Shown here: piece by piece, positions 23,899-32,125 of the stretch
Layout: every line of letters begins with the position of its first letter
How positions within the stretch are numbered: position 1 is the first letter of the stretch
The notes under the pieces: model-generated
Told to the model about the DNA's origin: nothing
The model's input: the letters and a program-made list of their open reading frames with translations, nothing else
The model's database searches: none
Source: Clostridia bacterium
GTDB lineage: Bacteria; Bacillota; Clostridia; Oscillospirales; CAG-272
NCBI GenBank assembly: GCA_017451545.1
Contig: JAFTOB010000080.1
Coordinates: 1-38,721, forward strand
DNA: 38,721 nucleotides
Reading direction: 5' to 3'
Program-made: the position numbers and the translations under genes

Positions 23899-24627
23899 TT
23901 GACCGGTGAGGAAAAGTACCGGCAAAACGCCTACCTATTGAAAAGAGCGGCGGAGGGAGACACGGAGGCCGAGGCCGAGCTGCTCGAGCTGAATATGGGG
24001 CTTGTGCGTAGCATCGCCCTGCGCTTTCGCGGCCGCGGGATCGAGACCGAGGATCTGATACAGATCGGAACGATCGGGCTTATCAAGGCGGTGCGCAGCT
24101 TTGACGAGAGCCGTGGTTGTGTTTTTTCAACCTACGCCGTGCCGATGGTAATGGGCGAGATCCGCAGAACTCTGCGCGACGACGGGTTGATCAAGGTCAG
24201 TCGCACGCAAAAGCGGCTTGGTGCAGAGCTGCTGGGAGCAAGAACGCGGATAATGAACGAGGAAGGCCGCGACCCCGGCATCACCGAGCTGGCGGCCGTC
24301 TGCGGAGTCAGCGTGGAGGAGGCGGCAATGGCGCTCGATGCCACCTCACCCGTGTCCTCTCTTTCGGAAACGGTGGGCGAGGGGGAGGGAATGACCCTCG
24401 AGAGCCGCTTGCCCGATCCCGATAACGAGATCGAACGGGTGCGCGACCGCGTGGCTCTGTCGCAGGCTATCGCCAAGCTGCCCGAAATGTGGCAAAAAAT
24501 ACTGCTTATGCGCTATTTTCGCAATATGACCCAACAGCAAACGGCAAACGAGCTTGGCCTTTCGCAGGTCAAGGTCTCGCGCGAGGAGAAAAAGATCGTT
24601 GAATTTCTCCGCGCCGAGCTGGTCTGA
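23899..24627 (+). CDS. sigF: Sporulation sigma factor SigF
   Basis: A 242-residue sigma-70 family factor for early forespore genes. Regions: 2 (LNMGLVRSIALRFRGRG; EDLIQIGTIGLIKAVRSFD), 3 (ISTYA-type region and GLIKVSRTQKRLG) and 4 (LPEMWQKILLMRYF; TQQQTANELGLSQVKVSR). The start is a TTG at 23899 with GGGGAG 8 bases before it; no ATG or GTG fits, and the frame runs open into spoIIAB. Position after spoIIAA-spoIIAB identifies it as SigF rather than SigG. The gene ends 12 bases before the MITE-like element, whose palindromic left arm may act as its terminator. Confidence 0.95.
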   Translation: MTGEEKYRQNAYLLKRAAEGDTEAEAELLELNMGLVRSIALRFRGRGIETEDLIQIGTIGLIKAVRSFDESRGCVFSTYAVPMVMGEIRRTLRDDGLIKVSRTQKRLGAELLGARTRIMNEEGRDPGITELAAVCGVSVEEAAMALDATSPVSSLSETVGEGEGMTLESRLPDPDNEIERVRDRVALSQAIAKLPEMWQKILLMRYFRNMTQQQTANELGLSQVKVSREEKKIVEFLRAELV

Positions 24628-24638
24628 AGCAACACCGA

Positions 24639-24700
24639 TAAATCGGAGATTGAAGATTTTTATTCGAGAACCTTTTTTGCAAAAAAGGTTCTCGAGCTCT
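24639..24700 (+). repeat. Left terminal inverted repeat
   Basis: The 62-base left arm of the element; outer end TAAATCGGAGATTGAAG, inner end CTCGAGCTCT. It contains the perfect palindrome 24665-24694, which may terminate sigF transcription. Confidence 0.75.
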
Positions 24701-25037
24701 ACCAAAAGCTTTTATCGCCCGGGTCAGCTTTGTGGGCAATTTGTCTTTCAAAATTCGCTCGGTCGCGAATTTTGAGTGATTATTTCGGCTAACTTGTTCG
24801 CGCTCTCGCAGGCGCGCAGTCCGGTGAAAACTCCTCCTGGCGCGCCCTTTCTAAATATTACGATCAGAAATTGATTGTAACATCACCGTCGTGGCCGTTA
24901 GGAGGCGGTAACGCCGGACTAAGGCCTGCGTGAGCGCGCAAAAGTTGGCCGACACATTGTCTCAACCCGACCGTCCGAGGGAGGGTTGAAAATGTATCGT
25001 AACCTTAATGCAAACCATTTTTTCAAAGTTTTTTTGG

Positions 25038-25099
25038 AGAGCTCGAGAACCTTTTTTGCAAAAAAGGGTCTCGAATAAAAATCTTCAAACTCCGATTTA
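25038..25099 (-). repeat. Right terminal inverted repeat
   Basis: The 62-base right arm, inverse of 24639-24700 with two mismatches; it ends in CTCCGATTTA. Confidence 0.75.
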
Positions 25100-25163
25100 T
25101 AGATTTGTCCATCGGTTCATATTGAAGCACGCAGTCCTCTTCGTAAAGTTTTTTGAAAATTTT

Positions 25164-25193
25164 TTGAAAAAATCCGTAACCTCCGGATATATT
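25164..25193 (+). promoter_or_regulatory. Weak promoter candidate
   Basis: TTGAAA (25164-25169), 18-base spacer, TATATT (25188-25193), giving a start near 25200. An alternative upstream start would include the inverted repeat listed next. Confidence 0.4.
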
Positions 25194-25232
25194 TTTCGTC
25201 TATATAGGTGAAGGCTATATACAGGAGGTTAC
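25176..25232 (+). promoter_or_regulatory. Inverted repeat covering the ribosome site
   Basis: GTAACCTCC (25176-25184) pairs perfectly with GGAGGTTAC (25224-25232), which is the ribosome site of the following gene. Between them TATATAG (25201-25207) and CTATATA (25215-25221) form an inner hairpin. If transcribed whole, this would hide the ribosome site. Confidence 0.5.
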
Positions 25233-25233
25233 T

Positions 25234-26121
25234 ATGAAAAAATTTTTCTGCTTTTTAATCGTATTGCTGATCTGCTTCGGGTCGTTCGGGCGCGGTCAAA
25301 ATGAATTTGAGACTATTCAGCTTGACGAGGAAGATTACGTATATGGCAAAATAACCGAGAAAATATCCACCGACGTTCTTGTTCTGAAGGTTAGCTCGCC
25401 CGCATCTGTGAAAAAATGGGGCGAGACCGTACATATAGTGACGGATCAGGCCGACGAGTGGTGCGTGGGTGACGAAATAAGCGTGCGCTTTTCAACATAC
25501 GAGCAACCGCACGATTCGGCGCGGCCTATCAGAATAATTGCAGACAAAGTGGAGCCGCTTTTGCTGTATTACAAGCCCATTATTTATCTTTATCCCGAAG
25601 TCTCCACGGTCTGCTCGGTCAAGCTGACCTTGAAGGGCGAGCTGACCTGTACATATCCCGACCACGGCACCGACGGCTGGCAGGGCTTTACCGCCAACCC
25701 CGACGGCACGTTGATATTCCCGGATGGCCGAGAATACTACGCCCTTTATTGGGAGGGTGTGCAAAATACGGAATGGGATCTCTCCCGCGGATGGTGCGTT
25801 CGCGGTGAGGACACCGCCGAATTTCTTGAGTGGGCGCTGGAGGCGCAAGGACTGAACCGCCGCGAGGCCAACGAATTTATTATTTATTGGTTGCCGCTGA
25901 TGCAGGACAACCCTTATAACGTCATATCCTTCCAGACCGAGGCCTACACCGATAGCGCGATCCTCGACGTGGAGCCCGCGCCCGACAGCCTTTTGCGTGT
26001 GTTTATGACCTATTATTCCTCTGAAACCGAGGTTGATATAGAGCCGCAGACCCTTCGGGGGTTCGCCCGCCGTGGCTTTACGGTGGTCGAGTGGGGCGGA
26101 AGCCAAGTATCGAAGCCTTGA
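25234..26121 (+). CDS. Secreted protein with 'KPIIYLYP' domain
   Basis: A 295-residue exported protein. Residues 1-24 are a signal peptide (MKKFFCFLIVLLICFGSFG) without a lipobox. Residues ~30-105 look like a small beta-barrel. From Lys116 the pattern KPIIYLYPE...VKLTLKGELTCTYP...GW...NPDGTL...YYALYWEG is one I recall from uncharacterised secreted proteins of Firmicutes and some fungi; its function is not known to me. No catalytic site is evident. AGGAGG precedes ATG 25234. It is a single gene between the MITE-like element and a bidirectional terminator. A wall-associated or extracellular role is inferred only from export. Confidence 0.8.
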   Translation: MKKFFCFLIVLLICFGSFGRGQNEFETIQLDEEDYVYGKITEKISTDVLVLKVSSPASVKKWGETVHIVTDQADEWCVGDEISVRFSTYEQPHDSARPIRIIADKVEPLLLYYKPIIYLYPEVSTVCSVKLTLKGELTCTYPDHGTDGWQGFTANPDGTLIFPDGREYYALYWEGVQNTEWDLSRGWCVRGEDTAEFLEWALEAQGLNRREANEFIIYWLPLMQDNPYNVISFQTEAYTDSAILDVEPAPDSLLRVFMTYYSSETEVDIEPQTLRGFARRGFTVVEWGGSQVSKP

Positions 26122-26127
26122 ATAACA

Positions 26128-26157
26128 AAAAGAACACGGAGCGATCCGTGTTCTTTT
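26128..26157. terminator. Bidirectional terminator between convergent genes
   Basis: Perfect 13-bp arms AAAAGAACACGGA (26128-26140) and TCCGTGTTCTTTT (26145-26157) with loop GCGA. It serves the secreted-protein gene (+) and truB (-). Confidence 0.93.
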
Positions 26158-26160
26158 GTA

Positions 26161-27075
26161 TCATATTGAAAACATCTTTATTGACTTGATCGCCGTGCCG
26201 TTTTCGTACTCGCGGACCTCGCCGAGGGCGAAAAATCCGCCTTTTCCGTAAAGGCGCACGCGCGTGCCGACCTCGTGCTGTGTGCCGATCTTCTTTTGAT
26301 AGATCTCACAGCCGCCGCGGCAGAGCTTCTCGAAAAACTCGGGAAGTGTAACGACGGGGCAATCCTCAAACAAAGACTCGGTGGGGATGAGCAGCGCTTC
26401 GCGCTCGGACTCGGTCATCTCGGTCAGCTCGTCCACGGTGTGGCTCTGCTCGATGCGGAAGCCGCAGGTCTCGGTGCGCTCAAGGCTCGCCATAGCACCG
26501 CCGCAACCGAGAGCCGCGCCGATGTCGGCGCAAAGAGTGCGGATATACGTGCCGCCCGAGCATTCGACGTCGAGAATATAATCGGACGCCGCATCCGTGG
26601 GCTTGCAATCAAGAGAATAGATCTCAACGGGGCGCGCCTTGCGCTCCACCTCGCCGCCCGCGCGGGCAATGTCCACAAGCTTTCTGCCGCCAACCTTCAG
26701 GGCACTGTACATAGGAGGGATCTGCTCGATCCTGCCCACAAAGCCCTCGCAGGTCGCCGCGACCTCGCCCTCGGCGGGCAGGGAATCGCAGGTGGTCAGA
26801 ACCGTACCCGTGGTGTCCTCGGTGTCAGTGGTCAGACCGAGCCTGAGGGTGGCGCGGTAGCCCTTTTTGCCGGGCTGGAGGTATTCCTCGGCCTTGGCCG
26901 CCCGACCCACCAGCACCACAAGCACACCCGTGGCCATGGGATCAAGAGTTCCCGTGTGTCCCACCCGCTTGGTGCCGTAAAGTCGGCGGATCTTGTTGAT
27001 TATATCGTGTGAGGTACAGCCCGCGTGCTTGTTGACTATAAGCACTCCGCTCGGCTCGTTTTTGATCTCGCTCAT
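26161..27075 (-). CDS. truB: tRNA pseudouridine-55 synthase TruB
   Basis: A 304-residue enzyme converting U55 of the tRNA T-loop to pseudouridine. The catalytic aspartate is Asp45 in HTGTLDPMATGVL; the N-terminal GVLIVNKHAGCTSHD and the later motifs (YSALKVGGRKLVD; GTYIRTLCADIG) are all present. The C-terminal ~80 residues form the RNA-binding part (EYENGTAIKSIKMF). The length is typical. Its start overlaps the trmB stop by 4 bases, and it is the last gene of ychF-trmB-truB. Confidence 0.97.
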   Translation of the reverse strand: MSEIKNEPSGVLIVNKHAGCTSHDIINKIRRLYGTKRVGHTGTLDPMATGVLVVLVGRAAKAEEYLQPGKKGYRATLRLGLTTDTEDTTGTVLTTCDSLPAEGEVAATCEGFVGRIEQIPPMYSALKVGGRKLVDIARAGGEVERKARPVEIYSLDCKPTDAASDYILDVECSGGTYIRTLCADIGAALGCGGAMASLERTETCGFRIEQSHTVDELTEMTESEREALLIPTESLFEDCPVVTLPEFFEKLCRGGCEIYQKKIGTQHEVGTRVRLYGKGGFFALGEVREYENGTAIKSIKMFSI

Positions 27076-27713
27076 TCGAAGATCACCTTGGCCGAGTAGA
27101 TGGGCATACCCTGGGACGAGAAATTCTGCTCATACTCGGTCATTACGTTGCCCTCAGCGTACTCGGAGTTGTGCAGATCGCGCGTCATATATTCCACGCG
27201 CAGACCCTCGGCCGCGAACTGCTCAAGGGAGAAATCAAACAGATTTTCGTTGTCGGTCTTCTGGATCAGCGCACCGCCGGGAACGAGGATCTTTCTGTAG
27301 GTCTTGAGAAAATCCGCGTAGGTGAGACGGCGCTTGGCGTAGCCCTTCTTGGGCCACGGATCGCTGAAATTAAGGTAGATGCGGTCGATGCTGTGCTCGG
27401 GAAAAAGCTCGAGAAGAGTACGGGCATCGGCTATCATAAAACGCAGATTGTCGGGGCGCTCCTCGGCGCAGGCCTTGGCTTTCTCAAGAGCGAGGCAGGC
27501 AACGTCGGCAACGCGCTCAAGAGCGATCAGATTGATCTCGGGGTGTGCGGCGGCCATACCGCAGGCAAAGCCGCCCTTGCCGCAGCCGATCTCAAGGCAG
27601 AGGGGCTTTTCTTTGTCGGGAAATGCGGCTGTAACGTCCGCGCCGTTTTCTATAAGCAGCTCGGAGCAGGCGGCAATGCGCTCAGCCCCGTGCTTTTTTC
27701 TTCTCATTCTCAT
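27072..27713 (-). CDS. trmB: tRNA (guanine-N7-)-methyltransferase TrmB
   Basis: A 213-residue SAM-dependent methyltransferase for G46 of tRNA. SAM-binding motif CLEIGCGKGGFACGMA; catalytic region NFSDPWPKKGYAKRRL; the C-terminal signature TEYEQNFSSQGMPIYSAKV is intact. It overlaps ychF (27710) and truB (27075) by 4 bases each, so the three are translationally coupled. Full length. Confidence 0.96.
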   Translation of the reverse strand: MRMRRKKHGAERIAACSELLIENGADVTAAFPDKEKPLCLEIGCGKGGFACGMAAAHPEINLIALERVADVACLALEKAKACAEERPDNLRFMIADARTLLELFPEHSIDRIYLNFSDPWPKKGYAKRRLTYADFLKTYRKILVPGGALIQKTDNENLFDFSLEQFAAEGLRVEYMTRDLHNSEYAEGNVMTEYEQNFSSQGMPIYSAKVIFE

Positions 27714-28804
27714 ACGTTGAACCTGAAGAGAGTGATATCTCCGTCCTTCATCACGTATTCCTTCCCCTCGGAGCGGACAAGTCCCTTTTCTTTGGCGGCG
27801 GCCATAGTGCCGCAGGCCATCAGATCGTCAAAGGCCACGATCTCGGCGCGGATAAAGCCGCGCTCAAAGTCGGAGTGGATCTTTCCTGCGGCCTGAGGTG
27901 CCTTGGTACCCTTGGTGATCGTCCAAGCGCGAACCTCCTCGGGGCCGGCGGTCAGATAGGAAATAAGACCGAGCAGGGAATAGCTGGCCTTGATCAGCTT
28001 GTCAAGTCCGCTCTCCTCAATGCCCATATCGTCAAGAAACATCTGCTTCTCCTCGCCCTCAAGCTCGGCGATCTCGGCCTCAATGCCGGCGCAAACGGCG
28101 ATAACGCCGCTCTTTTCGCTCTCGGCGAAGGCCTTGAGTGCCATATATGCCGCATTGCCGGTGGGCTCGCCCGCAACGTCGTCCTCACCCACGTTTGCAA
28201 CGTAGATAACGGGCTTCATAGTCAGCAGGGGAGTATCGAAGAGGCAGGCAAGCTCGTCCTCGGTCAGATCCATGGTGCGGGCGCACTTGCCGTCCGAAAG
28301 AGTCTTGTAGATGCGCTCGAAAAGTTCAAGCTCGGCGGCGAGGGTCTTGTCGCCCTTCATAGCCTTTTTGGTTCTGTCGATGCGTCGCTCGACCATTTCC
28401 ATATCGGAGAAAATAAGCTCCATATTGATGGTCTCAAGGTCGCGCATAGGGTCGACCGAGCCGTCAACGTGGATTATGTTGTCGTCCTCAAAGCAGCGGA
28501 CGACGTGGATGATAGCATCGCACTCGCGGATGTTGGAGAGGAACTTGTTGCCAAGTCCTTCGCCCTGGGACGCGCCCTTAACAAGCCCCGCAATGTCAAC
28601 GAACTGAATGATGGCGGGGGTGTACTTCTTGGGGTCGTACATCTTGGCCAGCACGTCGAGGCGGCTGTCGGGAACCGTGACCACGCCCACGTTGGGCTCG
28701 ATGGTGCAGAAGGGATAGTTCGCGCTCTCGGCGCCCGCATTCGTCAAAGCGTTAAAAAGTGTGGATTTTCCTACGTTCGGAAGTCCTACGATACCAAGTT
28801 TCAT
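27710..28804 (-). CDS. ychF: Ribosome-associated ATPase/GTPase YchF
   Basis: A 364-residue Obg-family P-loop protein. G1 [14 protein letters not shown], the switch G3 region DIAGLVKG, and a C-terminal TGS domain ([20 protein letters not shown]; ending [10 protein letters not shown]). Family knowledge: YchF prefers ATP over GTP and links translation with oxidative stress. First gene of the ychF-trmB-truB operon, with its own sigma-A promoter. Length matches the family exactly. Confidence 0.97.
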   Translation of the reverse strand: MKLGIVGLPNVGKSTLFNALTNAGAESANYPFCTIEPNVGVVTVPDSRLDVLAKMYDPKKYTPAIIQFVDIAGLVKGASQGEGLGNKFLSNIRECDAIIHVVRCFEDDNIIHVDGSVDPMRDLETINMELIFSDMEMVERRIDRTKKAMKGDKTLAAELELFERIYKTLSDGKCARTMDLTEDELACLFDTPLLTMKPVIYVANVGEDDVAGEPTGNAAYMALKAFAESEKSGVIAVCAGIEAEIAELEGEEKQMFLDDMGIEESGLDKLIKASYSLLGLISYLTAGPEEVRAWTITKGTKAPQAAGKIHSDFERGFIRAEIVAFDDLMACGTMAAAKEKGLVRSEGKEYVMKDGDITLFRFNV

Positions 28805-28857
28805 AAAAAATATACCTGCTTTCTGTGAAAATACACATAATTACCGATTATAAATAC

Positions 28858-28886
28858 ATTATAATACTTTTTTGCGGATTCTTCAA
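28858..28886 (-). promoter_or_regulatory. Promoter of ychF-trmB-truB
   Basis: On the minus strand: TTGAAG (28886-28881), 17-base spacer, TATAAT (28863-28858). Confidence 0.85.
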
Positions 28887-28917
28887 GGGGTGTTTGAAAA
28901 ATTAAGGCAAAAATCAG

Positions 28918-28960
28918 AAAAAGCCGCTATCGCGGCGTGTCAATCACGCTTTGATAGCGG
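28918..28960 (-). terminator. Terminator of the S1C-lipoprotein operon
   Basis: Arms CCGCTATC (28924-28931) and GATAGCGG (28953-28960) with an inner pair GCGTG/CACGC; on the minus strand a run of five T follows (28922-28918). A second hairpin, AGCGGTG/CACCGCT (28988-29011), stands nearer the gene. Confidence 0.8.
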
Positions 28961-29023
28961 AAAAATTATAAGGATGACGAAATAGAAAGCGGTGAGCCGA
29001 AGCCCACCGCTGATTTTGGGATA

Positions 29024-31219
29024 TTACTCGTAACTACTATCAAATACCTCTAAACGATAAGATTCTCCCGCAATGATGTTGATAGTTGTAATGTTTATTT
29101 TGTGGTCTTTAAACTTGTCGCCAACTTTCAAGCCGCTAACTGTATCCCAGCCGTAATCAATCAAATTTCCGTCTGAATCATACAATCTCCAATTCATTTC
29201 GCAAAAGTAAGTGCTACTTGAGCCCTTGATGTCATATGTTTTTTCGCCCGAACAGTAGATAGAAAGATTGCCAAACATATCAATTTCGTAGGAAAAGCTG
29301 TCTATACGAACGGTGTGACTAACACCGTAAGATCCGCTTGATGCGTTAAAACTAATAGTATTTACATATAATGGGGTGTTGGGATTTTGAACGGTTATAG
29401 ATGGCAAATCAGTTATAGTGATTGACTTTTCTTCAAAAGTGAATTCGCTACCACTTATCCTAAAACAAAAAGTTCCCTCGGATGAAAAATCGGTATCAAT
29501 ATCTTCTTTATCAACCAAAATGGTCAATTGATACTTCTGATCAGAAGCAGAACCAATATTTTGGAAATCATTTTTATAAAAAGATCGCGTATTTGAATAT
29601 ACTGTGACGCCCAAATTATTGACTATCTTTATTTCGATCTGACCGGAATTTGACATTGATTTTCCATCTTGATCGTTCAAAACAAAGGAGAACGCATATT
29701 TTGTATTATCGCTTTGGGCTGTTAAGCTGTAATTTCCTAAGCTCGTTACTCTTGGTGTTTTAGGTGTATCAGGAATTTGTGTTTCTTTATCATTGTTTTC
29801 CTCAGCTCCCACTATAACCAATTTATAACTTTCACCAGCTTTTATACCGTCAGCAACAAATACATATTTATTTTTAAATTTGTCACCAACAGATATACTG
29901 TCCGTATAAAATGTACCGTGATCAACCAAGTAGTTTTCCGAATCATACAGTTTCCAGTCAAAAGAGATCCACGAATCGTTATTATTTCCATTTACATCAT
30001 ATGTTTTTTCACCAGAAAAATATATGTAAAGCGAATCTTCATATACTTTTTCATAGGTGATGCTGTCGATACGTAACGAGGCTTGGATTTTAGAAGAATA
30101 TCCGTAATCGTGAACGGTTAGAGGTAATTGCGGCAACTGAATTGTTAGTGATTTTGTAGGTAAATCAAACACCTCTATGCTACATTCCTCAAAACCGTAA
30201 TCATTGCCATACACCTCAAAAAACACCGTGCCATATTCGGTAGACCCACTATCAATGCTTGACGGAGAAATGTAGATAGTAGCTAAATACATTTCATTAA
30301 CGTCATCATAAACCCATTCTTCAAAGTTATCTTCCGAAAAACTATGCTTTTTTTCATACACGGAAGCCCCATCATTGTTAACAATACGTATATCTACTGT
30401 GCCGATAGCAGACATAGGATTTTCATTCTTATCCGCAAGTTGGAAGAGTAAAACGTAGGTATCTTCTTCCTCATAATATTGGAATCGATAGTCAGAAAGC
30501 CATTCAACCTCGTGACCTGTCTGCTCAAAAACCTCTCCAAGTGTTATGGGATTTTTTGTTGAAATATTGGCAACATCTTTTATGGGAATAGCAAGGTTAA
30601 GATTTTGGCCGTCAATAAAAGAAGCACTTGTTATTCCAACAACCTTTCCCTCTTTATCAAGAAGGGGACCACCGCTATTCCCGTGTGAAATGGGTGCGGT
30701 AGTTTGTATGTAAGTTTGACCGTCAACTTCTCGCTCTGCCGCAGAAACAATTCCATCCGATAAGCTTCCACTCAACCCCAGGGAACTACCTATTGCATAC
30801 ACAGTTTCACCGGTTTTAACAGCTGTTTCTCTTATTTTTAAAGGGGTAGACGAGGTGCATTTTGTAGATAGTATGGCAATATCTCTATCTACACTATAGC
30901 CTAAAACCTTATCTACTTTGTAAGAACTTCCGTTTGCAAGTGTCACTTCAGCTGATGTACATCCCTCTATTACATGATAATTTGTCACAACAGTACCTTT
31001 ATTATCGTAAAAAAATCCGGTTCCCGTACTTGTACCAAGTGGAGCTTCGCCCGTTATTTCTACAACCGAGGGTGAAACAAGTTCATACAATTCTTCTGCT
31101 GTTAATTCCTTGTTGGATGAAGTGCCGTCATTTATATCATCAATATTACCACACCCTTGGAGCAAAAAACAAGAAATCATTAATGTGATCATCAATAAAA
31201 TAGCAGCAGCACGTTTCAC
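29024..31219 (-). CDS. S1C (HtrA-like) serine protease lipoprotein with duplicated C-terminal module
   Basis: A 731-residue exported protein. The signal peptide ends in a lipobox LLQGC (Cys23). Residues ~45-225 are a trypsin-fold S1C protease with an intact triad: His82 (TNYHVIEG), Asp113 (VDRDIAILS), Ser182 (SHGNSGGPL). There is no PDZ domain. Instead the remaining ~480 residues are two copies of a ~240-residue beta-rich module; compare FSGEKTYDVNGNNNDSW with CSGEKTYDIKGSSSTYF, and SVGDKFKNK..AGESYKL with KVGDKFKDH..AGESYRL. These may bind substrate or wall material (inference). Coding is clearly more AT-rich than neighbouring regions, suggesting transfer. It follows the coiled-coil gene by 19 bases. 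Confidence 0.92.
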   Translation of the reverse strand: MKRAAAILLMITLMISCFLLQGCGNIDDINDGTSSNKELTAEELYELVSPSVVEITGEAPLGTSTGTGFFYDNKGTVVTNYHVIEGCTSAEVTLANGSSYKVDKVLGYSVDRDIAILSTKCTSSTPLKIRETAVKTGETVYAIGSSLGLSGSLSDGIVSAAEREVDGQTYIQTTAPISHGNSGGPLLDKEGKVVGITSASFIDGQNLNLAIPIKDVANISTKNPITLGEVFEQTGHEVEWLSDYRFQYYEEEDTYVLLFQLADKNENPMSAIGTVDIRIVNNDGASVYEKKHSFSEDNFEEWVYDDVNEMYLATIYISPSSIDSGSTEYGTVFFEVYGNDYGFEECSIEVFDLPTKSLTIQLPQLPLTVHDYGYSSKIQASLRIDSITYEKVYEDSLYIYFSGEKTYDVNGNNNDSWISFDWKLYDSENYLVDHGTFYTDSISVGDKFKNKYVFVADGIKAGESYKLVIVGAEENNDKETQIPDTPKTPRVTSLGNYSLTAQSDNTKYAFSFVLNDQDGKSMSNSGQIEIKIVNNLGVTVYSNTRSFYKNDFQNIGSASDQKYQLTILVDKEDIDTDFSSEGTFCFRISGSEFTFEEKSITITDLPSITVQNPNTPLYVNTISFNASSGSYGVSHTVRIDSFSYEIDMFGNLSIYCSGEKTYDIKGSSSTYFCEMNWRLYDSDGNLIDYGWDTVSGLKVGDKFKDHKINITTINIIAGESYRLEVFDSSYE

Positions 31220-31238
31220 GATATTTCCTTTCCGACAA

Positions 31239-31769
31239 TCATTTTATAATTGATACTACGATAGCGAATATTGACAACAATGTCGATATTATCACGCCAA
31301 CAACAGTCCAACATAAAGCCTTGTCAACTTTTTTATTTAAGAATATTCTTATTGCCAAAATATTTTTTTCGATCTTATATGATACAGCCTCTTTTTGCGT
31401 TTTTATAGAAACTTGAAGTGATTCTGTCAAAGCGGATTCTTCTTTAAGAATATTTGAGAACCTACCTATGATTGATTCAAAACACTTAGAACATTTTTCA
31501 TTTAATATTGCGTACTGTTTTTCAGAAAAGTTTCTGCCACAATCAATCGCCAATTTTGTTACGGCATCGATCAATTCTGAAGATTTTAAATTGATAGCTT
31601 TGAAAAAATCATCTGAGCATTGGCGTATTTCATATCCTCCGTGAGCTCTTGCGTTTATTTCTTTCAATCTTTTCTCCACGGAAACAAGTTGAGAAACAAA
31701 ATAATCTTGTGTTTCAGCAACTCTGATTTCCACAATTGTCAATAATTGATTGAAAATCTTATTTCTCAT
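31239..31769 (-). CDS. Tail-anchored coiled-coil protein
   Basis: A 176-residue protein of unknown function. Residues 1-145 are almost entirely helical with heptad-like spacing (IVEIRVAETQDYFVSQLVSV; LKEESALTESLQVSIKTQKE). A single C-terminal membrane helix (CWTVVGVIISTLLSIFAIVV, ~153-173) leaves only a few residues after it, so the protein is tail-anchored with the coiled coil in the cytoplasm. Two cysteine-containing motifs (CSKCF) have no zinc-ribbon partner. Ribosome site GGGGG lies 7 bases before the ATG. First gene after the structured RNA; co-transcribed with the protease lipoprotein. Base composition is AT-rich like its partner. Confidence 0.75.
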   Translation of the reverse strand: MRNKIFNQLLTIVEIRVAETQDYFVSQLVSVEKRLKEINARAHGGYEIRQCSDDFFKAINLKSSELIDAVTKLAIDCGRNFSEKQYAILNEKCSKCFESIIGRFSNILKEESALTESLQVSIKTQKEAVSYKIEKNILAIRIFLNKKVDKALCWTVVGVIISTLLSIFAIVVSIIK

Positions 31770-31786
31770 AAACTGACCCCCAAATT

Positions 31787-31813
31787 AAAAAGTGCGCAAC
31801 CGAAGTTGCGCAC
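31787..31813 (-). terminator. TTCG-loop terminator before coiled-coil gene
   Basis: On the minus strand GTGCGCAAC-TTCG-GTTGCGCAC (31813-31792) followed by five T (31791-31787). The loop closes as C(TTCG)G, a very stable tetraloop. Confidence 0.85.
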
Positions 31814-31835
31814 AAAAAACGCAAACCCCGGTTTG
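31814..31835 (-). terminator. First of two tandem terminators
   Basis: On the minus strand CAAAC/GTTTG with a four-base CGGG loop (31835-31822), then CG and six T (31819-31814). Weaker than the one that follows. Confidence 0.6.
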
Positions 31836-31998
31836 TTGCTACACAAATTTATGCAAAGATGGATTAACACGCTTACATATTGGGAATTTGCATTTTTATC
31901 AAATTCACTATGTAAGCGGATGACGAAAAAGGGGTACAATTATCCATTTGTGTGACGATACCCGACTTTGCACATTATTAAATTTGTGTAGCATATTT

Positions 31999-32027
31999 AT
32001 TCTATCACATTTTAAAAAATAAATCAA
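31999..32027 (-). promoter_or_regulatory. Promoter of the structured RNA
   Basis: On the minus strand: TTGATT (32027-32022), 17-base spacer, TAGAAT (32004-31999). Predicted +1 is G31992, exactly the first base of the 14-bp closing stem. Confidence 0.75.
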
Positions 32028-32065
32028 GGTTTTTCTTGTATTTGCCGCAATAATTTGAAAAAAGT

Positions 32066-32110
32066 AAAAAATCCCGCAAGATTTCGGCTTTTGCCGTTAT
32101 CCTGCGGGAT
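32066..32110 (-). terminator. Terminator of the FAD-oxidoreductase/PHP operon
   Basis: On the minus strand ATCCCGCA (32110-32103) pairs with TGCGGGAT (32078-32071), with an inner GGC/GCC stem, followed by a T-run (32070-32066). Confidence 0.88.
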
Positions 32111-32125
32111 GTTTCAGATAAGATT

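Larger units (their letters stand above)
24639..25099. mobile_element. MITE-like element with 62-bp terminal inverted repeats
   Basis: The arms at 24639-24700 and 25038-25099 are inverted copies, 60 of 62 bases identical. Each begins with TA at its outer end, suggesting a TA target duplication like Tc1/IS630-type MITEs (inference). Inside each arm is a palindrome of about 30 bases (24665-24694 perfect) that can form a terminator-like hairpin. A second nested inverted pair lies inside: 24800-24824 with 24915-24938 (GCGCTC..CGCAGGC..AGTCCGG). There is no transposase or other coding frame. This fills most of the 606-base gap between sigF and the next gene. The outer sequence word is shared with the element at 20459. 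Confidence 0.65.
31787..31992 (-). ncRNA. Structured RNA or leader ending in tandem terminators
   Basis: On the minus strand a sigma-A promoter gives a predicted +1 at G31992. From there the RNA starts with GCTACACAAATTTA (31992-31979), which pairs perfectly over 14 bases with 31851-31838. A second pair, GTGCAAAG with CTTTGCAT, extends the closing stem. Inside are a hairpin closed by CGCTTACATA/TATGTAAGCG (about 31919-31869, with inner GAATTTG/CAAATTC), a GGGTA/TACCC pair, and an ATGGAT/ATCCAT pair. After the closing stem come two terminators, the last with a TTCG loop (31813-31787). There is no coding frame. The rod-like shape recalls 6S RNA, but no conserved bubble sequence was recognised. 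The end lies 17 bases before the next start codon, so it may be an attenuating leader instead. Identity open. Confidence 0.62.

Noticed and set aside
31787..31992. Naming the structured RNA as 6S, raiA or a retron RNA
   Set aside because: The rod shape alone is not enough; no reverse transcriptase is nearby and no class-specific sequence was recognised.
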